DNA of 64,000 bases from Actinomycetota bacterium. Its GTDB lineage: Bacteria; Actinomycetota; Actinomycetes; S36-B12; CAIYMF01. The stretch lies in contig JAPLAU010000015.1 of the NCBI GenBank assembly GCA_026393115.1, positions 17,781 to 81,780 on the forward strand. Reading direction: 5' to 3'. The translations under genes were made by a program, and so were the position numbers. The notes beneath the pieces are model-generated. The model was not told the origin of the DNA. It saw nothing but the letters and a program-made list of their open reading frames with translations, and did not search any database. Positions within the stretch are counted from its first letter, which is position 1, and each line of letters begins with the position of its first letter. Below are positions 27,702 to 37,087 of the stretch, piece by piece.

Positions 27702-27989
27702 CTAGCTGATGAAGGGCGTCGCTGTGGAGAGGTGGGCCGATTCGGCCGGCCGCCGATTCCATCGGTGCCACGCCCACGAGCCTGACGCCACCTGCAGCAT
27801 GAGGCCCAGAACCGCGCCCACATTGATTCCGTACAACACGGCAGCCACCGTCATCAAGACGCCATAGAACATCAGGAGTGCAGGTGGCATCCACCACGGC
27901 ATGAGGTATTCGTGTGCGGTCTCGGAGCGCAGGGGCCCCATACGCGCCACGATGTCTTCGAAGACGGCTCGCTCTTCTTCGGGCAACAT
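27702..27989 (-). CDS. DUF3040 small membrane protein
   Basis: A 95-residue protein starting MLPEEERAVFEDIVARM, the cytoplasmic N-terminal motif of actinobacterial DUF3040 proteins, followed by two membrane helices (about residues 33-52 and 55-71). GGAGG is placed five bases before the ATG at 27987-27989, so the longer in-frame start is rejected. Function unknown; the family is widespread in Actinomycetota. Confidence 0.85.
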   Translation of the reverse strand: MLPEEERAVFEDIVARMGPLRSETAHEYLMPWWMPPALLMFYGVLMTVAAVLYGINVGAVLGLMLQVASGSWAWHRWNRRPAESAHLSTATPFIS

Positions 27990-28080
27990 GACGACCTCCA
28001 ACCGGGGATTTGAGTGGAAAGCACACCACGTCTGTCGGTTCTGCGCCACTTGAAACGCCGCAGGCTGAGAGACTAGGGGT

Positions 28081-28728
28081 ATGAGCGATACGTTCACGGG
28101 ATTTCCTGTTGAGGCCTTCGACTTCTATGAGCAGCTCGAAGCCAACAACAACAAGACGTGGTGGACCGAGCACCGAGGCACCTATGAGACGGCGGTCAAG
28201 GCGCCCCTCGTGGCTCTCACCGATGAACTTGAGCCCGAGTTTGGCGCTCCCAAACTCTTCCGGCCGTACAACGACCAACGCTTCAGTAAGGGCGCGCCGC
28301 TCAAAACCCATCAGGGCGCCACGGTGATGCTCGAGGATTCAGTGGGACTGTACGTGCAGGTGTCGACCGAAGGACTCATGGTCGCCGGCGGATGGTTCTC
28401 CCCGGGCGGCGACCAGGTGCGTCGCTACCGCGAAGCCGTGGCGGGTGCTGGAGGTGTGGTGCTTGAAAAGTTGGTGGCGGGACTACCACGTACCTGGGAT
28501 ATCGATGGCAATCAGTTGGCCACGCGCCCCAAGGGGTACGACATTGATCACCCGCGTATCGATTTGCTGCGCAACCGCCGGCTCACTGTTGCGCGTCGCT
28601 ACCCGGTTGAACCGTGGCTGAGCACGCGCAAGGTGCTCACCACCGTGCGCAAAGACTGGCGGTTGATCATGCCGCTATTGGAGTGGTTGGCCGATCACGT
28701 CGGCCCCGTCGACGACCCGGGCGCATAA
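28081..28728 (+). CDS. DUF2461 family protein
   Basis: A 215-residue cytosolic protein: FTGFPVEAFDFYEQLEANN at the start, then LFRPYNDQRFSKGAPLKTH and GGWFSPGGDQVRRYREAV, which match DUF2461 (TIGR02453). AGGGG precedes the ATG. No biochemical function is established to my knowledge. It lies 91 bases from the divergent DUF3040 gene and nine bases before a PLDc_N gene. Confidence 0.88.
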   Translation: MSDTFTGFPVEAFDFYEQLEANNNKTWWTEHRGTYETAVKAPLVALTDELEPEFGAPKLFRPYNDQRFSKGAPLKTHQGATVMLEDSVGLYVQVSTEGLMVAGGWFSPGGDQVRRYREAVAGAGGVVLEKLVAGLPRTWDIDGNQLATRPKGYDIDHPRIDLLRNRRLTVARRYPVEPWLSTRKVLTTVRKDWRLIMPLLEWLADHVGPVDDPGA

Positions 28729-28737
28729 GATTGAGGC

Positions 28738-28956
28738 ATGGCAAAGCGACCGTGGAGTGAACTGACCCGACCGCAGCAAACGGCCATCGTCGTCGTGGGC
28801 ATCGTCGAAGTAGCGCTCACCACGGTGGCGATGATTGACCTCGTACGACGTCCCAGCACACTCGTGCGCGGGCCGAAATTGGCGTGGGCACTGGGATGCG
28901 TGGTGCAGCCCGTGGGGCCGATCGCCTATCTCGCTCTCGGACGCAAAGGTGTGTGA
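28738..28956 (+). CDS. PLDc_N domain small membrane protein
   Basis: A 72-residue protein with two hydrophobic helices (about 15-35 and 48-66) and WALGCVVQPVGPIAYLALGRK, the motif of the cardiolipin-synthase N-terminal domain (PLDc_N) found alone in many small actinobacterial proteins. GATTGAGGC precedes the ATG. It probably sits in the cytoplasmic membrane; role unknown. Confidence 0.82.
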   Translation: MAKRPWSELTRPQQTAIVVVGIVEVALTTVAMIDLVRRPSTLVRGPKLAWALGCVVQPVGPIAYLALGRKGV

Positions 28957-29032
28957 CGGCAACCACTGAGGCCTCGTCAACGACGTGTCTGGCATGGCAT
29001 TGAAGGTTGCGTTTGCGTGGCATGCTGTGGGG

Positions 29033-30106
29033 ATGCGCCGCCTGCTGCTCGGAACTGTTGTGCTCACCGTGGGTCTGGCCGCGTGCTCGCAAGCCGCGCC
29101 ACCTGCGCCCGTCGTGCCGTCGCCTACTCCCACATCGGCTTCGCCGACTGCGACGCCCACCCCGACGCCCACACCCACCCCTACACCCACGCTGGTTGTG
29201 GTCAATCCCCTCACCGGACTTCCCCCTGCGGGTGGTGTGGTGTCGAATCGACCGGCGCTGATGGTGAAGATCGATGATGTGGGCGGCGCACTTCCGCAGA
29301 CCGGCCTTCCGAAGGCCGACATCGTGGTTGAGCAACCGATGGAAGGCGGGCTCACCCGATTCATGGCGATCTTCCAATCACAAGAACCCGGCATCGTCGG
29401 GCCAATTCGTTCAGCCAGACCGGTAGACGCGCAGATCACGCGAATGTTGGGTCCGACCATTCTGCTGTTCTCGGGTGCCAGTCCCTACGAGATTGCTCCG
29501 GTCAAGGCCGACAGTCATGCGCTGCTCATCGCCGACGACTGGTCGACCGCCCCCGGTACTTTCGAACGGCATTCAGATAAGTCCGGTGAACACAACCTCT
29601 ACGGAGACACCGCGAAGGCGTGGAAGTTTGGACTTGCGCACGGTGCGAAGACCGGCCCGCCGAACGCACCACTGACGTTCACGCCGGCCGTTGCCCCCGG
29701 GGCCACTCCGGTCAAGGAAGTCTCACTTGACTTCGGAGACACTCGGGTTCGGTGGGACTGGGATTCGAAGGCGGGTGTATGGCTGCGCTCGCAGAACGGG
29801 CGCGAGCACGACGATGCGGAAAAGGGCCAACTCAACGCCGATACGGTTCTGGTGATCTCGGTGCCGGTGCGCTACGACTCGTCGATTCACGATGTGCTGG
29901 GCACGCCAACTCCGCTCCCCACGACTACGGGTACCGGCACGGCGTGGCTCTACCGCGATGGCACTGGCATCAAAGTGACTTGGAGTCGGCCGACCGTCGA
30001 TGACCCGTTCGTACTCACGGATGCTTCCGGCGCAAAAGTGGGCGTGAAGCCTGGTCGTACCTGGATCGAGTTACTTGATGCACCGCGAAAGCCGCAGACG
30101 TCCTAG
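29033..30106 (+). CDS. DUF3048 domain lipoprotein
   Basis: A 357-residue exported protein. Residues 1-20 are a signal peptide with lipobox GLAAC, so it is probably lipid-anchored on the outer face of the membrane. A Thr-Pro-rich linker (about residues 28-52) follows. The DUF3048 domain covers LTGLPPAG, RPALMVKIDD, DIVVEQPMEGGLTRFMAIFQ and VGPIRSARPVDAQI. The ATG at 29033 is the start that places the signal peptide at the N-terminus. DUF3048 (YerB-like) has no firm function; a cell-envelope role is likely. Confidence 0.9.
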   Translation: MRRLLLGTVVLTVGLAACSQAAPPAPVVPSPTPTSASPTATPTPTPTPTPTPTLVVVNPLTGLPPAGGVVSNRPALMVKIDDVGGALPQTGLPKADIVVEQPMEGGLTRFMAIFQSQEPGIVGPIRSARPVDAQITRMLGPTILLFSGASPYEIAPVKADSHALLIADDWSTAPGTFERHSDKSGEHNLYGDTAKAWKFGLAHGAKTGPPNAPLTFTPAVAPGATPVKEVSLDFGDTRVRWDWDSKAGVWLRSQNGREHDDAEKGQLNADTVLVISVPVRYDSSIHDVLGTPTPLPTTTGTGTAWLYRDGTGIKVTWSRPTVDDPFVLTDASGAKVGVKPGRTWIELLDAPRKPQTS

Positions 30107-30107
30107 A

Positions 30108-30125
30108 CCTCGATTTGGTTCGAGG
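30108..30125. terminator. Hairpin between convergent genes
   Basis: CCTCGA-TTTGGT-TCGAGG is a perfect six-base-pair stem with a six-base loop, in the 25 bases between the stops of the convergent DUF3048 and oxidase genes. No T-run follows on either strand, so it may be a modest bidirectional terminator. Confidence 0.5.
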
Positions 30126-30131
30126 CTCGCC

Positions 30132-31208
30132 TTAGTTCCGGAGTGTGGCTCGGTCAGGCATTGCGACGATTGAGCGATCGAGTCGACTCATTTTCCGCGC
30201 ACCGACGAGCACGAGCGATCTGGTGAAGTCATCGAGGAGCAGAGACATTACCTGCTGAACACCTTCGGCTCCGGCGAGGCTCAGACCCCACTGCACCGGG
30301 CGCCCGATGAATGCGGCGTCGGCACCGAGGGCGATGGCCTTGACCACATCGAGCCCAGAGCGGATTCCGCTATCGACCATCACTGACGCGGTGCCGTTGA
30401 CGGCCTCAACAATCTCAGGAAGCGCGTACGCGGTGGGCACCGCGGTATCCAACTGGCGACCCCCGTGATTGGAGACGATGATGCCCGATGCGCCGTGCTC
30501 AACTGCGAGCAAGGCGTCGTCTCCGCGGAGCAGACCTTTGACGACGACCGGCACGGTTGAGTGTGCGACGATTTGGGCCAATGAGTCCCACGTGAGGTCA
30601 TGATGCAGCGAGGCCCACATCGGTGCCAGCCGGGGATCGGATGCACCGGCCTCGGCAAGACATGGGACCACTTGCTTTCCGCGAAGGACGAATCCGGTGT
30701 CTACGTCACGCTGACGTAGACCCAGCGTCGCGAGGTCGACGGTGAGGACGATCGCACCCGCACCGGCCGCGATGGCGCGGTCGACGAGCGCCAAAGTAAG
30801 TCCCCAGTCGGCGAAGGCGTACAACTGGAACCACCAGTTCAAGCCGTCAACGGATTCGAGTTCGGCGAAGCCGGCGGAGGCGAAGGTTGAGTGGCAGTAA
30901 AGCGTCTGCGTTGCTGCCGCGGCCTGCGCGACGAGTCGCCCACCCCCGGGATGGAGCAGTTCCTGAAATCCCATCGGCGCGATCATGATGGGGTGAGCCA
31001 GCGGCCGGCCGAGCACCGTTACTGATGTGTCGACTGCTCCTGCATTGGCAAGCATTCGAGGGCGCACCGAGATGCTTTGCCATGCGTCGGCATTACGTCC
31101 GACGGTGAGACCCTCGCTAGCGCCGCCATTGATGTAGCCCACGAGTCCTTCGGGCTGTACAAGCGCGAACGCCCTGTGGAAACCGTCGATCGTGGTAGGT
31201 AAGGGCAC
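30132..31208 (-). CDS. FMN-dependent alpha-hydroxy acid oxidase/dehydrogenase
   Basis: A 358-residue TIM-barrel flavoenzyme of the glycolate oxidase/lactate oxidase family, which oxidises 2-hydroxy acids to 2-keto acids. The active-site signature SNHGGRQLD holds the catalytic His and Arg. VDSGIRSGLDVVKAIALGADAAFIGRP binds the FMN phosphate. PIMIAPMGFQELLHPGG and WFQLYAF are further family blocks. GTG start at 31206-31208. Whether it is an oxidase or a membrane-coupled dehydrogenase cannot be told. Confidence 0.92.
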   Translation of the reverse strand: MPLPTTIDGFHRAFALVQPEGLVGYINGGASEGLTVGRNADAWQSISVRPRMLANAGAVDTSVTVLGRPLAHPIMIAPMGFQELLHPGGGRLVAQAAAATQTLYCHSTFASAGFAELESVDGLNWWFQLYAFADWGLTLALVDRAIAAGAGAIVLTVDLATLGLRQRDVDTGFVLRGKQVVPCLAEAGASDPRLAPMWASLHHDLTWDSLAQIVAHSTVPVVVKGLLRGDDALLAVEHGASGIIVSNHGGRQLDTAVPTAYALPEIVEAVNGTASVMVDSGIRSGLDVVKAIALGADAAFIGRPVQWGLSLAGAEGVQQVMSLLLDDFTRSLVLVGARKMSRLDRSIVAMPDRATLRN

Positions 31209-31415
31209 CCGCTACACACTAGTGAGCGCAATGAGGCATGACCTCGGCAGGTTGCGCTGGAGGTACATCTGCCTAGTGCCTGCTGGTGTCGCATGCGATG
31301 ATGGCGCATCGCTACTTCACGTACTCCCCAGTCTCCTCCCACACCGACGGCTGATCTGACGCCCATTCAGAAGGCGTCACGCTGGTCGTCGCTGTCACTT
31401 CGCCTCGCGCTGCTG

Positions 31416-32792
31416 ATGGCCATCGTGCTTGTGCTGAGCGGATTGATCACGGCGATCTACTCGGCCACGTCAACTCGTAGCGCATCTGCGGCAGCATCTG
31501 AGGATTCCACGGAGAACGCACACAAGGCAACGGGACTTCTGATTGAGCAGGCGTACGCCGACACTCAACGAGCACGAACTACTGCCATGGAAACTAGGAA
31601 AGCCGAACTCAAGAACATTGGTGCCCCGATCGCCTCAGCGCTCGATGAATTGCGTGCGCGAGTGGCGAAGGGAGAGTTGACCCTGCCTGAAGCCAAGCTT
31701 GCTGGCCTCGCGATCATTCGCTCTGTACGCTTCAACAAGAGCGACTTCTTCTTCGCGTTCGACTCAGATGGCACCTCGATCGCCAATCCCAACCGGCAGT
31801 TCGAGGGTAAAAACTTGATGAAGCAGCAAGACCCCAGTGGCATCTTCACTGTGCGCGAATTACTGAAGATGGCCGACGAAAAGGGCAGCGGCTACCTCGA
31901 GTACTCATGGGTCAAATTGAACGAGACGGCGCCATCGCCCAAGGTCGGCTACGTCTACCGGTATGCCCCGTGGAATTGGATCATCGGTACTGGCGTCTAC
32001 GTCGATGACATCGATAAGGCTGCGGCCGCCCGTCTCGAAGCGACCAAGCAGGCACTCGGCGACTCATTCAGTCGGGTGGCGCTCGCCGAGAGTGGCCTGC
32101 TCTTCGTGCTCGACAAGGATGGAAAGGTCGTGGTCTCCCCTTCGAACCGTGACCTCTCCGAGTTGGGAACCACCGACTGGGGACGGAATCTGACGACGAG
32201 TCTGGTTGCGTCAGCGCCGAAGTCGTCGAAGGAGATCGTGCTGACAAACCATGATGCAGCGCTCACCGGCACCAGTGAGCCGTGGGTCATGGATGTATCG
32301 ACCTTCCCTGAACTCGGCTGGACTCTCGTTTCGGCGGTCCCCCAGTCGGAGATTCAGGCGCCGGGCAATAGCCAGGCACTGCGTCAAGGCCTAATCAGCC
32401 TCAGCGTGCTGCTGCTCGGCCTGATCATCGGACTGGCGGCCAGTCGTCGTCTCGTTCGACCTGTTGCCACCATGACCAAGGCGGCAGCGGCGCTGGAGGC
32501 GAACTCCTTTGAGCCTGAAATGCTCGACGAGGCGGCCGCTCGCAAGGATGAGGTGGGGCTTTTGGCCCGCGCCTTCCAGCGCATGGGGGCCGAGGTCGTC
32601 TCACGTGAGCGCAAGTTGCGAGAGCAGGTGCGAACCTTGACCGTGGTTGTTGACCGGCAGAAGGTGGCCGAGGAGTCTGGTGCCATCACCGAATCGGACT
32701 TCTTCAAAGACCTTCAGGCGAAGAAGGAAGCGCTTCGAGCCAGAAATGCAGCGCCACCCGACTCTGATGACACCGGTCGAACGGTCACCTAG
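31416..32792 (+). CDS. Cache-HAMP membrane sensor without output domain
   Basis: At least 458 residues. An N-terminal membrane helix, an extracellular double-Cache region (FFAFDSDGTSIANPNRQFEGKN; GYVYRYAPWNWIIGTGVYVDDI), a second helix (about 325-344) and a HAMP domain (SRRLVRPVATMTKAAAALE). A coiled coil then ends in ITESDFFKDLQAKKEALR; no kinase, cyclase or methyl-accepting domain follows. The start is uncertain: the frame is open from 31302 but has no ATG/GTG/TTG before 31416, and residues encoded upstream (KASRWSSLSLRLALL) would complete the helix, so a rare start codon is possible. It probably signals through a separate partner. Confidence 0.8.
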   Translation: MAIVLVLSGLITAIYSATSTRSASAAASEDSTENAHKATGLLIEQAYADTQRARTTAMETRKAELKNIGAPIASALDELRARVAKGELTLPEAKLAGLAIIRSVRFNKSDFFFAFDSDGTSIANPNRQFEGKNLMKQQDPSGIFTVRELLKMADEKGSGYLEYSWVKLNETAPSPKVGYVYRYAPWNWIIGTGVYVDDIDKAAAARLEATKQALGDSFSRVALAESGLLFVLDKDGKVVVSPSNRDLSELGTTDWGRNLTTSLVASAPKSSKEIVLTNHDAALTGTSEPWVMDVSTFPELGWTLVSAVPQSEIQAPGNSQALRQGLISLSVLLLGLIIGLAASRRLVRPVATMTKAAAALEANSFEPEMLDEAAARKDEVGLLARAFQRMGAEVVSRERKLREQVRTLTVVVDRQKVAEESGAITESDFFKDLQAKKEALRARNAAPPDSDDTGRTVT

Positions 32793-32816
32793 AGTCGGCC
32801 GAGAATCCCACGGTGG

Positions 32817-34043
32817 TCATGACTGCGCGAGGGGGGTTAATGGCGTTTCGCTTGCTTCGTCAACTCCAACAAACGGCGCTCGAAGCGTCGGCAGAATGTG
32901 TCGTCGGTTGATGACGAACATGACAAGCGCGATGACGGCATAGATCACGCACAACGTCAGGCGACCACCCGTTCCTGTGACTGCGAATTGCACGGCGAAC
33001 AGTGCGAGTAACGCCCACGCACCCCATCGAGGGAATCGCAGCGCCAGTAAAATGGCGACTCCCAACAGTGTTTGAGTCGCCGTCAGAAGCATCTCTTCGA
33101 CTTGGCGCGAGTCGAGTGGAATTCCAGCAGCTCCGCCACCTCCGACCCAGTACGCGATCGGAATCGATCCGACGAGCAAGGTCCACTGGTTGACCTTGCT
33201 GGAGATGAGGGTGGCGATACCGTCCTGCGCATTTCCCCGAAGGGCGAAGATGATCGCAACAATGAATTCGGGTGCTTCGGATGCGAGTGGTGCGAGCCAC
33301 TGCACGAGGAGGAACTCATCGATCCCGAGTGTCTGGCCTGATTGCACCAGACTTTCAGCGAAGGGTTTGGCGCTGAGCAGAATCACGACGGCAGCGGCGA
33401 GGAACATCGAGGTGACCATGATGCGGCGGACGCGTGGTGCCAGCGCGCCGATGCTGGCGGCCGTTCCGATCAGATGCGGTTCTTCAACTTCCTGGCGTGT
33501 GACGCGGTAGAGGTAGTAGCCAAACCACGCAAGCAGGACGATGGCCAGAGGCATCGAGATGACAGCGGTGGCCGGGGCGATGAACGCGATGATTCCTGCA
33601 AAGAGAAGGAAACCGAGTTCGACGCGCGTTCCGTTTTCAAGAGGGAGCGCTTTCATCGGATTGCCCTCGCGACGAGCAACCATGAGGCCGAGTAGGACGA
33701 CGACTGGCCAGCCCAAACCCATCAGCAATCGGTTCGAACCGGTCATGTTGGCGGCGGCGTAGGCGGTGTACGTGGGGTCGGAGCCGGCCGTGTAGGCGAA
33801 ATAGAGGTCAACTGCATACTCGGGAAGCACCGCGATGAAGGCGAGTACGGCGATCGCTAGGCCGCCGGAGATATCCATTTGCGCGGCTTCGGCAGCCCAC
33901 GCCAAGAGGAATGACGATGCCACAACGGCGCTTCCGAAGACTGCGAGTGAAACCAGCGGTTCGGCGTGCATTCCGGAAAGTCGCATCACGACGGCGGGCA
34001 GCATGAAGAGCGCCGCGAGGCTCACTCCCCGGAAACGAAGCAT
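32817..34043 (-). CDS. Calcium/cation antiporter superfamily membrane protein
   Basis: A 408-residue polytopic protein with about ten membrane helices in two inverted halves. The paired alpha-repeats are visible: PEYAVDLYFAY with AANMTGSNRLL in the first half, and APLASEAPEFIVAIIFA with SSKVNQWTLLVG in the second. These correspond to the ion-binding repeats of Na+/Ca2+ exchangers. The ATG at 34041-34043 places the first helix correctly. Exchange of Ca2+ or another cation for Na+ or H+ is likely; ion specificity is unknown. Confidence 0.87.
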   Translation of the reverse strand: MLRFRGVSLAALFMLPAVVMRLSGMHAEPLVSLAVFGSAVVASSFLLAWAAEAAQMDISGGLAIAVLAFIAVLPEYAVDLYFAYTAGSDPTYTAYAAANMTGSNRLLMGLGWPVVVLLGLMVARREGNPMKALPLENGTRVELGFLLFAGIIAFIAPATAVISMPLAIVLLAWFGYYLYRVTRQEVEEPHLIGTAASIGALAPRVRRIMVTSMFLAAAVVILLSAKPFAESLVQSGQTLGIDEFLLVQWLAPLASEAPEFIVAIIFALRGNAQDGIATLISSKVNQWTLLVGSIPIAYWVGGGGAAGIPLDSRQVEEMLLTATQTLLGVAILLALRFPRWGAWALLALFAVQFAVTGTGGRLTLCVIYAVIALVMFVINRRHILPTLRAPFVGVDEASETPLTPLAQS

Positions 34044-34101
34044 GGGATGGACCCTACCTGCCACCGAGGGAGTAGCCTCACCGAATGGAATCGAGGTCGG
34101 A

Positions 34102-34935
34102 ATGGCGGATTTGATCGAGTCGCAGGTGTGGATCCTGCTCTGCGTCCTCGTGGGCGTTGGCCTCGCCATTCTCGTACGCCGTTTCTATATCCGGCCGAGT
34201 AGTGGACCAACTCAGGATGACGGAAGTCGATTCACCGATGCGCTCACCTACGTGTCGGGTGTGATCGGCATTCTGTTCGGCCTTCTTCTGCTGTTTACGG
34301 TGCAGCATTACACCGACACCGCCACGCTCGCCAAGGAACAGGCCGTCAGTTACGCCGCAGCCTTTGATGAGACCGAGGTTCTTCCACCCGCCAGCGCGGT
34401 GGCAGTTCAGCGAGGTTTGGTGTGCGTCATGCGGGCAACGGCGACCGATTTCTGGGCGGCTGCCGAGCGGGGTGATCTCACCGGCGATGCCAATGTGCTG
34501 GCATGGCATCACAGGGTCGTCAAAGATCTGTCGAAAATTGAGGGTTCGTCGGGACTGGAAGAAGGCGCCAGATCGTCGATTAGCGCCAAGCTGACAGATG
34601 CCGAAACCGCAGGTCAAGGCCTGCTGTTCAACGCCAAAGGCAATCTGCCGTTTGTGGCCCTGCTAGTGATTTGGGTTGGGACGGCGGTGCTGTCGTTCTT
34701 GATGGCGTTGAGTCTGCTCGATCGACCCCGCCTCGCCGTCGCCATGATCACGTCGATGACTGTTCTGACCCTCGCGGTGATGGCGGCCCTCACGACATTT
34801 GCCAGCCCGTTTACTCCCATCGGCCCCACGGTGTCTCCTGACGCGCTCAACGCGGTGATGCTTCGGCTTGAAGCGGCGCATCCCGGCCCTATCTGGGCAA
34901 CGTGCGAGCGACTAGAACCATCGAAGACCCAGTAG
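34102..34935 (+). CDS. DUF4239 (bestrophin-like) membrane protein
   Basis: A 277-residue protein with helices near residues 8-27, 49-68, 185-205 and 213-233. The long loop between the second and third helices carries AVSYAAAFDETEVLPP and RGLVCVMRATATDFW. This is the DUF4239/bestrophin-like pattern. The ATG at 34102 is preferred over frames starting inside the divergent antiporter gene. Possibly an anion channel; function not proven for the family. Confidence 0.78.
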   Translation: MADLIESQVWILLCVLVGVGLAILVRRFYIRPSSGPTQDDGSRFTDALTYVSGVIGILFGLLLLFTVQHYTDTATLAKEQAVSYAAAFDETEVLPPASAVAVQRGLVCVMRATATDFWAAAERGDLTGDANVLAWHHRVVKDLSKIEGSSGLEEGARSSISAKLTDAETAGQGLLFNAKGNLPFVALLVIWVGTAVLSFLMALSLLDRPRLAVAMITSMTVLTLAVMAALTTFASPFTPIGPTVSPDALNAVMLRLEAAHPGPIWATCERLEPSKTQ

Positions 34936-34945
34936 CCTGTCGACC

Positions 34946-36250
34946 ATGGGAAGCGTGACGACTGATAGATCGTCTCTTGCTCACGAACTCGCGGAGGCGC
35001 GGGAGCGATACCGAACTGCGCGGCCGGTTGCCGCCGCTCTCGACGAGCAAGCGCGCGACGTGATGCCGGGGGGCAATACGCGGTCGGTTCTGTATCACCC
35101 GCCCTTTCCGTTACGCATCGCACGCGCCTACGGATCAATGATTGTCGACGTCGACGGATACGAGTACGTCGATCTGCTGGGCGAATACACGGCCGGACTC
35201 TACGGCCACAACGACCCGGTTATTCTCAACGCCGTTCGTGAGGCACTCGACGATGGCTTGGGCTTTGGCGCGCACAATACGCGCGAACTCGTGCTTGCCC
35301 GCCTACTTGTCGAGCGATTCCCGGCGCTTGAATTGGTGCGGTTCACCAACTCTGGCACCGAAGCCAATCTCATGGCGGTGTCTTTAGCCCGGGCCACGAC
35401 CGGTCGCTCCGCGATCGCGGTCATTGATGGCGGGTATCACGGTGGATTCTTGACATTCGGCGGCGGTGTCGGTTCCCCGGTGAATGCGCCATACGAGACG
35501 GTTCTGTTGACGTACAACGACATCGAGTCGAGTCGTGCGGCCCTTCGAGCATCGGCCGGCAGAATCGCGGCCGTCCTGGTGGAGTCGACTCTGGGTTCAG
35601 GCGGCTGCATTCCTGGAAATCCTGACTACTTGCGCATGCTTCAAGATGAAGCCCGGGCGGCAGGCGCATTGTTCATCCTTGACGAGGTGATGACCTCGCG
35701 ACTGGGTCCTCACGGCTCTGCTCCAGAGCTTGGCCTCGAACCCGATCTCATCACGCTTGGAAAGTACCTCGGTGGCGGGCTGACGTTCGGCGCCTTTGGC
35801 GGGCGTTCTGATGTGATGGCCGCGTTCGACCCGTCCAAGCCCGGTGCGCTCCCACACGCAGGCACTTTCAATAACAACGTGTTGACCATGGCGGCAGGTA
35901 TTGCCGGCCTCACCCACCTGCTCACCGACGACGCACTCAATGCACTGAATGCCCGAGGTGATCGGTTGCGGATAACCCTGCAGTCGCTCATGGCGCCGTA
36001 CGGATGGACCGCGAGCGGCAGCGGTTCGATGGTCGGATTCCATCCGGTGACGGGTCCGATCACGCGGCCAGCAGATCTTGCCGATGCTGATCCGGGACGA
36101 CGCGAACTGCTGTTCCTCGATCTGCTCGAACGCGGGTGGCGCCCGGCGCTGCGTGGGTTTATCGCGCTCAGTTTGGCGGTAACCGACGATGACATCGACC
36201 GATTCATCGACGATGTCGTGACTGTGTTGGCTGCTCGTTCGTCGCTGTGA
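34946..36250 (+). CDS. Class III aminotransferase (glutamate-1-semialdehyde aminomutase-like)
   Basis: A 434-residue fold-type I PLP enzyme. K273 in TLGKYLGGGLTFGAFGG forms the Schiff base, D246 in LDEVMT contacts the pyridine nitrogen, and VRFTNSGTEANLMAVSLARA is the phosphate-binding region. VMPGGNTR near residue 40 resembles glutamate-1-semialdehyde aminomutase, but no haem genes are near, so a catabolic amino-acid or beta-amino-acid transaminase is equally likely. It begins ten bases after the DUF4239 stop and converges with the IclR gene. Confidence 0.9.
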   Translation: MGSVTTDRSSLAHELAEARERYRTARPVAAALDEQARDVMPGGNTRSVLYHPPFPLRIARAYGSMIVDVDGYEYVDLLGEYTAGLYGHNDPVILNAVREALDDGLGFGAHNTRELVLARLLVERFPALELVRFTNSGTEANLMAVSLARATTGRSAIAVIDGGYHGGFLTFGGGVGSPVNAPYETVLLTYNDIESSRAALRASAGRIAAVLVESTLGSGGCIPGNPDYLRMLQDEARAAGALFILDEVMTSRLGPHGSAPELGLEPDLITLGKYLGGGLTFGAFGGRSDVMAAFDPSKPGALPHAGTFNNNVLTMAAGIAGLTHLLTDDALNALNARGDRLRITLQSLMAPYGWTASGSGSMVGFHPVTGPITRPADLADADPGRRELLFLDLLERGWRPALRGFIALSLAVTDDDIDRFIDDVVTVLAARSSL

Positions 36251-36254
36251 TCGG

Positions 36255-37076
36255 TCAGCGCAGTCGGCGCGAGAGTTCGCGCGCGTAGGTGCGCACAAGT
36301 TCAGCAAGTACTTGGCGGGCCTCGGCATCGGTTGATGGGGTAGAAAAACTGCCTCTATGCGTGCTGAGTGTCCCCCCATGCGGAAAGAGGGGGGAGCGGA
36401 AGGTCAGACCGATGGAAGCGACCGGGCGCTCATTGCGGTCGAGTGCGGCAGCAGCGACGCTTGCGAATCCATCGGTGATAAAGCCGTCTTCCTCGGCCCA
36501 GCCGCGGGCTGACTCGGTGCGCAGAAGTGCGGTGAGGCTGCGCGGTGTCGTCGGCCCGCGTCCGGTGCGATCGACGAACGCGTCCCGGCTTGGAAAGAGC
36601 GCGCGTACCTGAGCCGCCGGGAGGGCCGCGAGCAAAGCGCGTCCCGAGGCGGTGAGAGAGGCCGGTAGTCGAACGCCGACGTCTGCGACCACCGTGACCG
36701 GGCTTGTGGCCAGTTCATGCAGAGCGAGGTAGAGAGTCTCTCGTCCGTGCAGAACGCCGACGTGGGCAACGCAGGGAGCTGTCTCGCTGGCTCGCTGAGC
36801 CAGTCCGGCGAGCAGGGGGCGTGCCAGACGTTCAAGTGGTTCTTGGCGCAGGTAGGCCGTGCCGATTTCGAAAGCCGCCAGCCCCAGCCCCCACCTTTCA
36901 TCTTCGGGGTAGTGCACGACGAATCCCTCGGCCTCCATGGCACTGAGCAGGTGGTAAACCGATGACCGCGGAAGACCGAGGTCGCGGGCGAGACCTGCGG
37001 CTGTCAGAGGCCCGGGCGCACCGGCGAGCGCCCGCATCACCAGGAGGGTGCGGGTGGCCGCAGGGACATTCGACAT
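36255..37076 (-). CDS. IclR family regulator of the hut genes
   Basis: A 273-residue IclR protein. The N-terminal winged helix includes [20 protein letters not shown] (24-43). The C-terminal effector domain follows with [18 protein letters not shown] and [20 protein letters not shown] at 37074-37076 with GGAGT upstream. It is divergent from hutU with 80 bases between, so it very probably controls histidine utilisation, with urocanate or histidine as effector by analogy. The palindrome at 37088-37101 is the likely operator. Confidence 0.9.
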   Translation of the reverse strand: MSNVPAATRTLLVMRALAGAPGPLTAAGLARDLGLPRSSVYHLLSAMEAEGFVVHYPEDERWGLGLAAFEIGTAYLRQEPLERLARPLLAGLAQRASETAPCVAHVGVLHGRETLYLALHELATSPVTVVADVGVRLPASLTASGRALLAALPAAQVRALFPSRDAFVDRTGRGPTTPRSLTALLRTESARGWAEEDGFITDGFASVAAAALDRNERPVASIGLTFRSPLFPHGGTLSTHRGSFSTPSTDAEARQVLAELVRTYARELSRRLR

Positions 37077-37087
37077 CGCACTCCAAA

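Noticed and set aside
29120..29200. Microsatellite-like CACCC/ACGCCC repeat
   Set aside because: It encodes the Thr-Pro linker of the DUF3048 lipoprotein in frame, a normal spacer after a lipobox, not a separate element.
31209..31415. Possible small gene or RNA between the oxidase and the Cache sensor
   Set aside because: A short frame from the ATG at 31301 ends after 17 codons; no hairpin-plus-T-run or tRNA-like fold could be supported.
34946..36250. hemL, glutamate-1-semialdehyde aminomutase in haem synthesis
   Set aside because: The fold and VMPGG motif are shared with many class III transaminases, and no haem biosynthesis genes are nearby.
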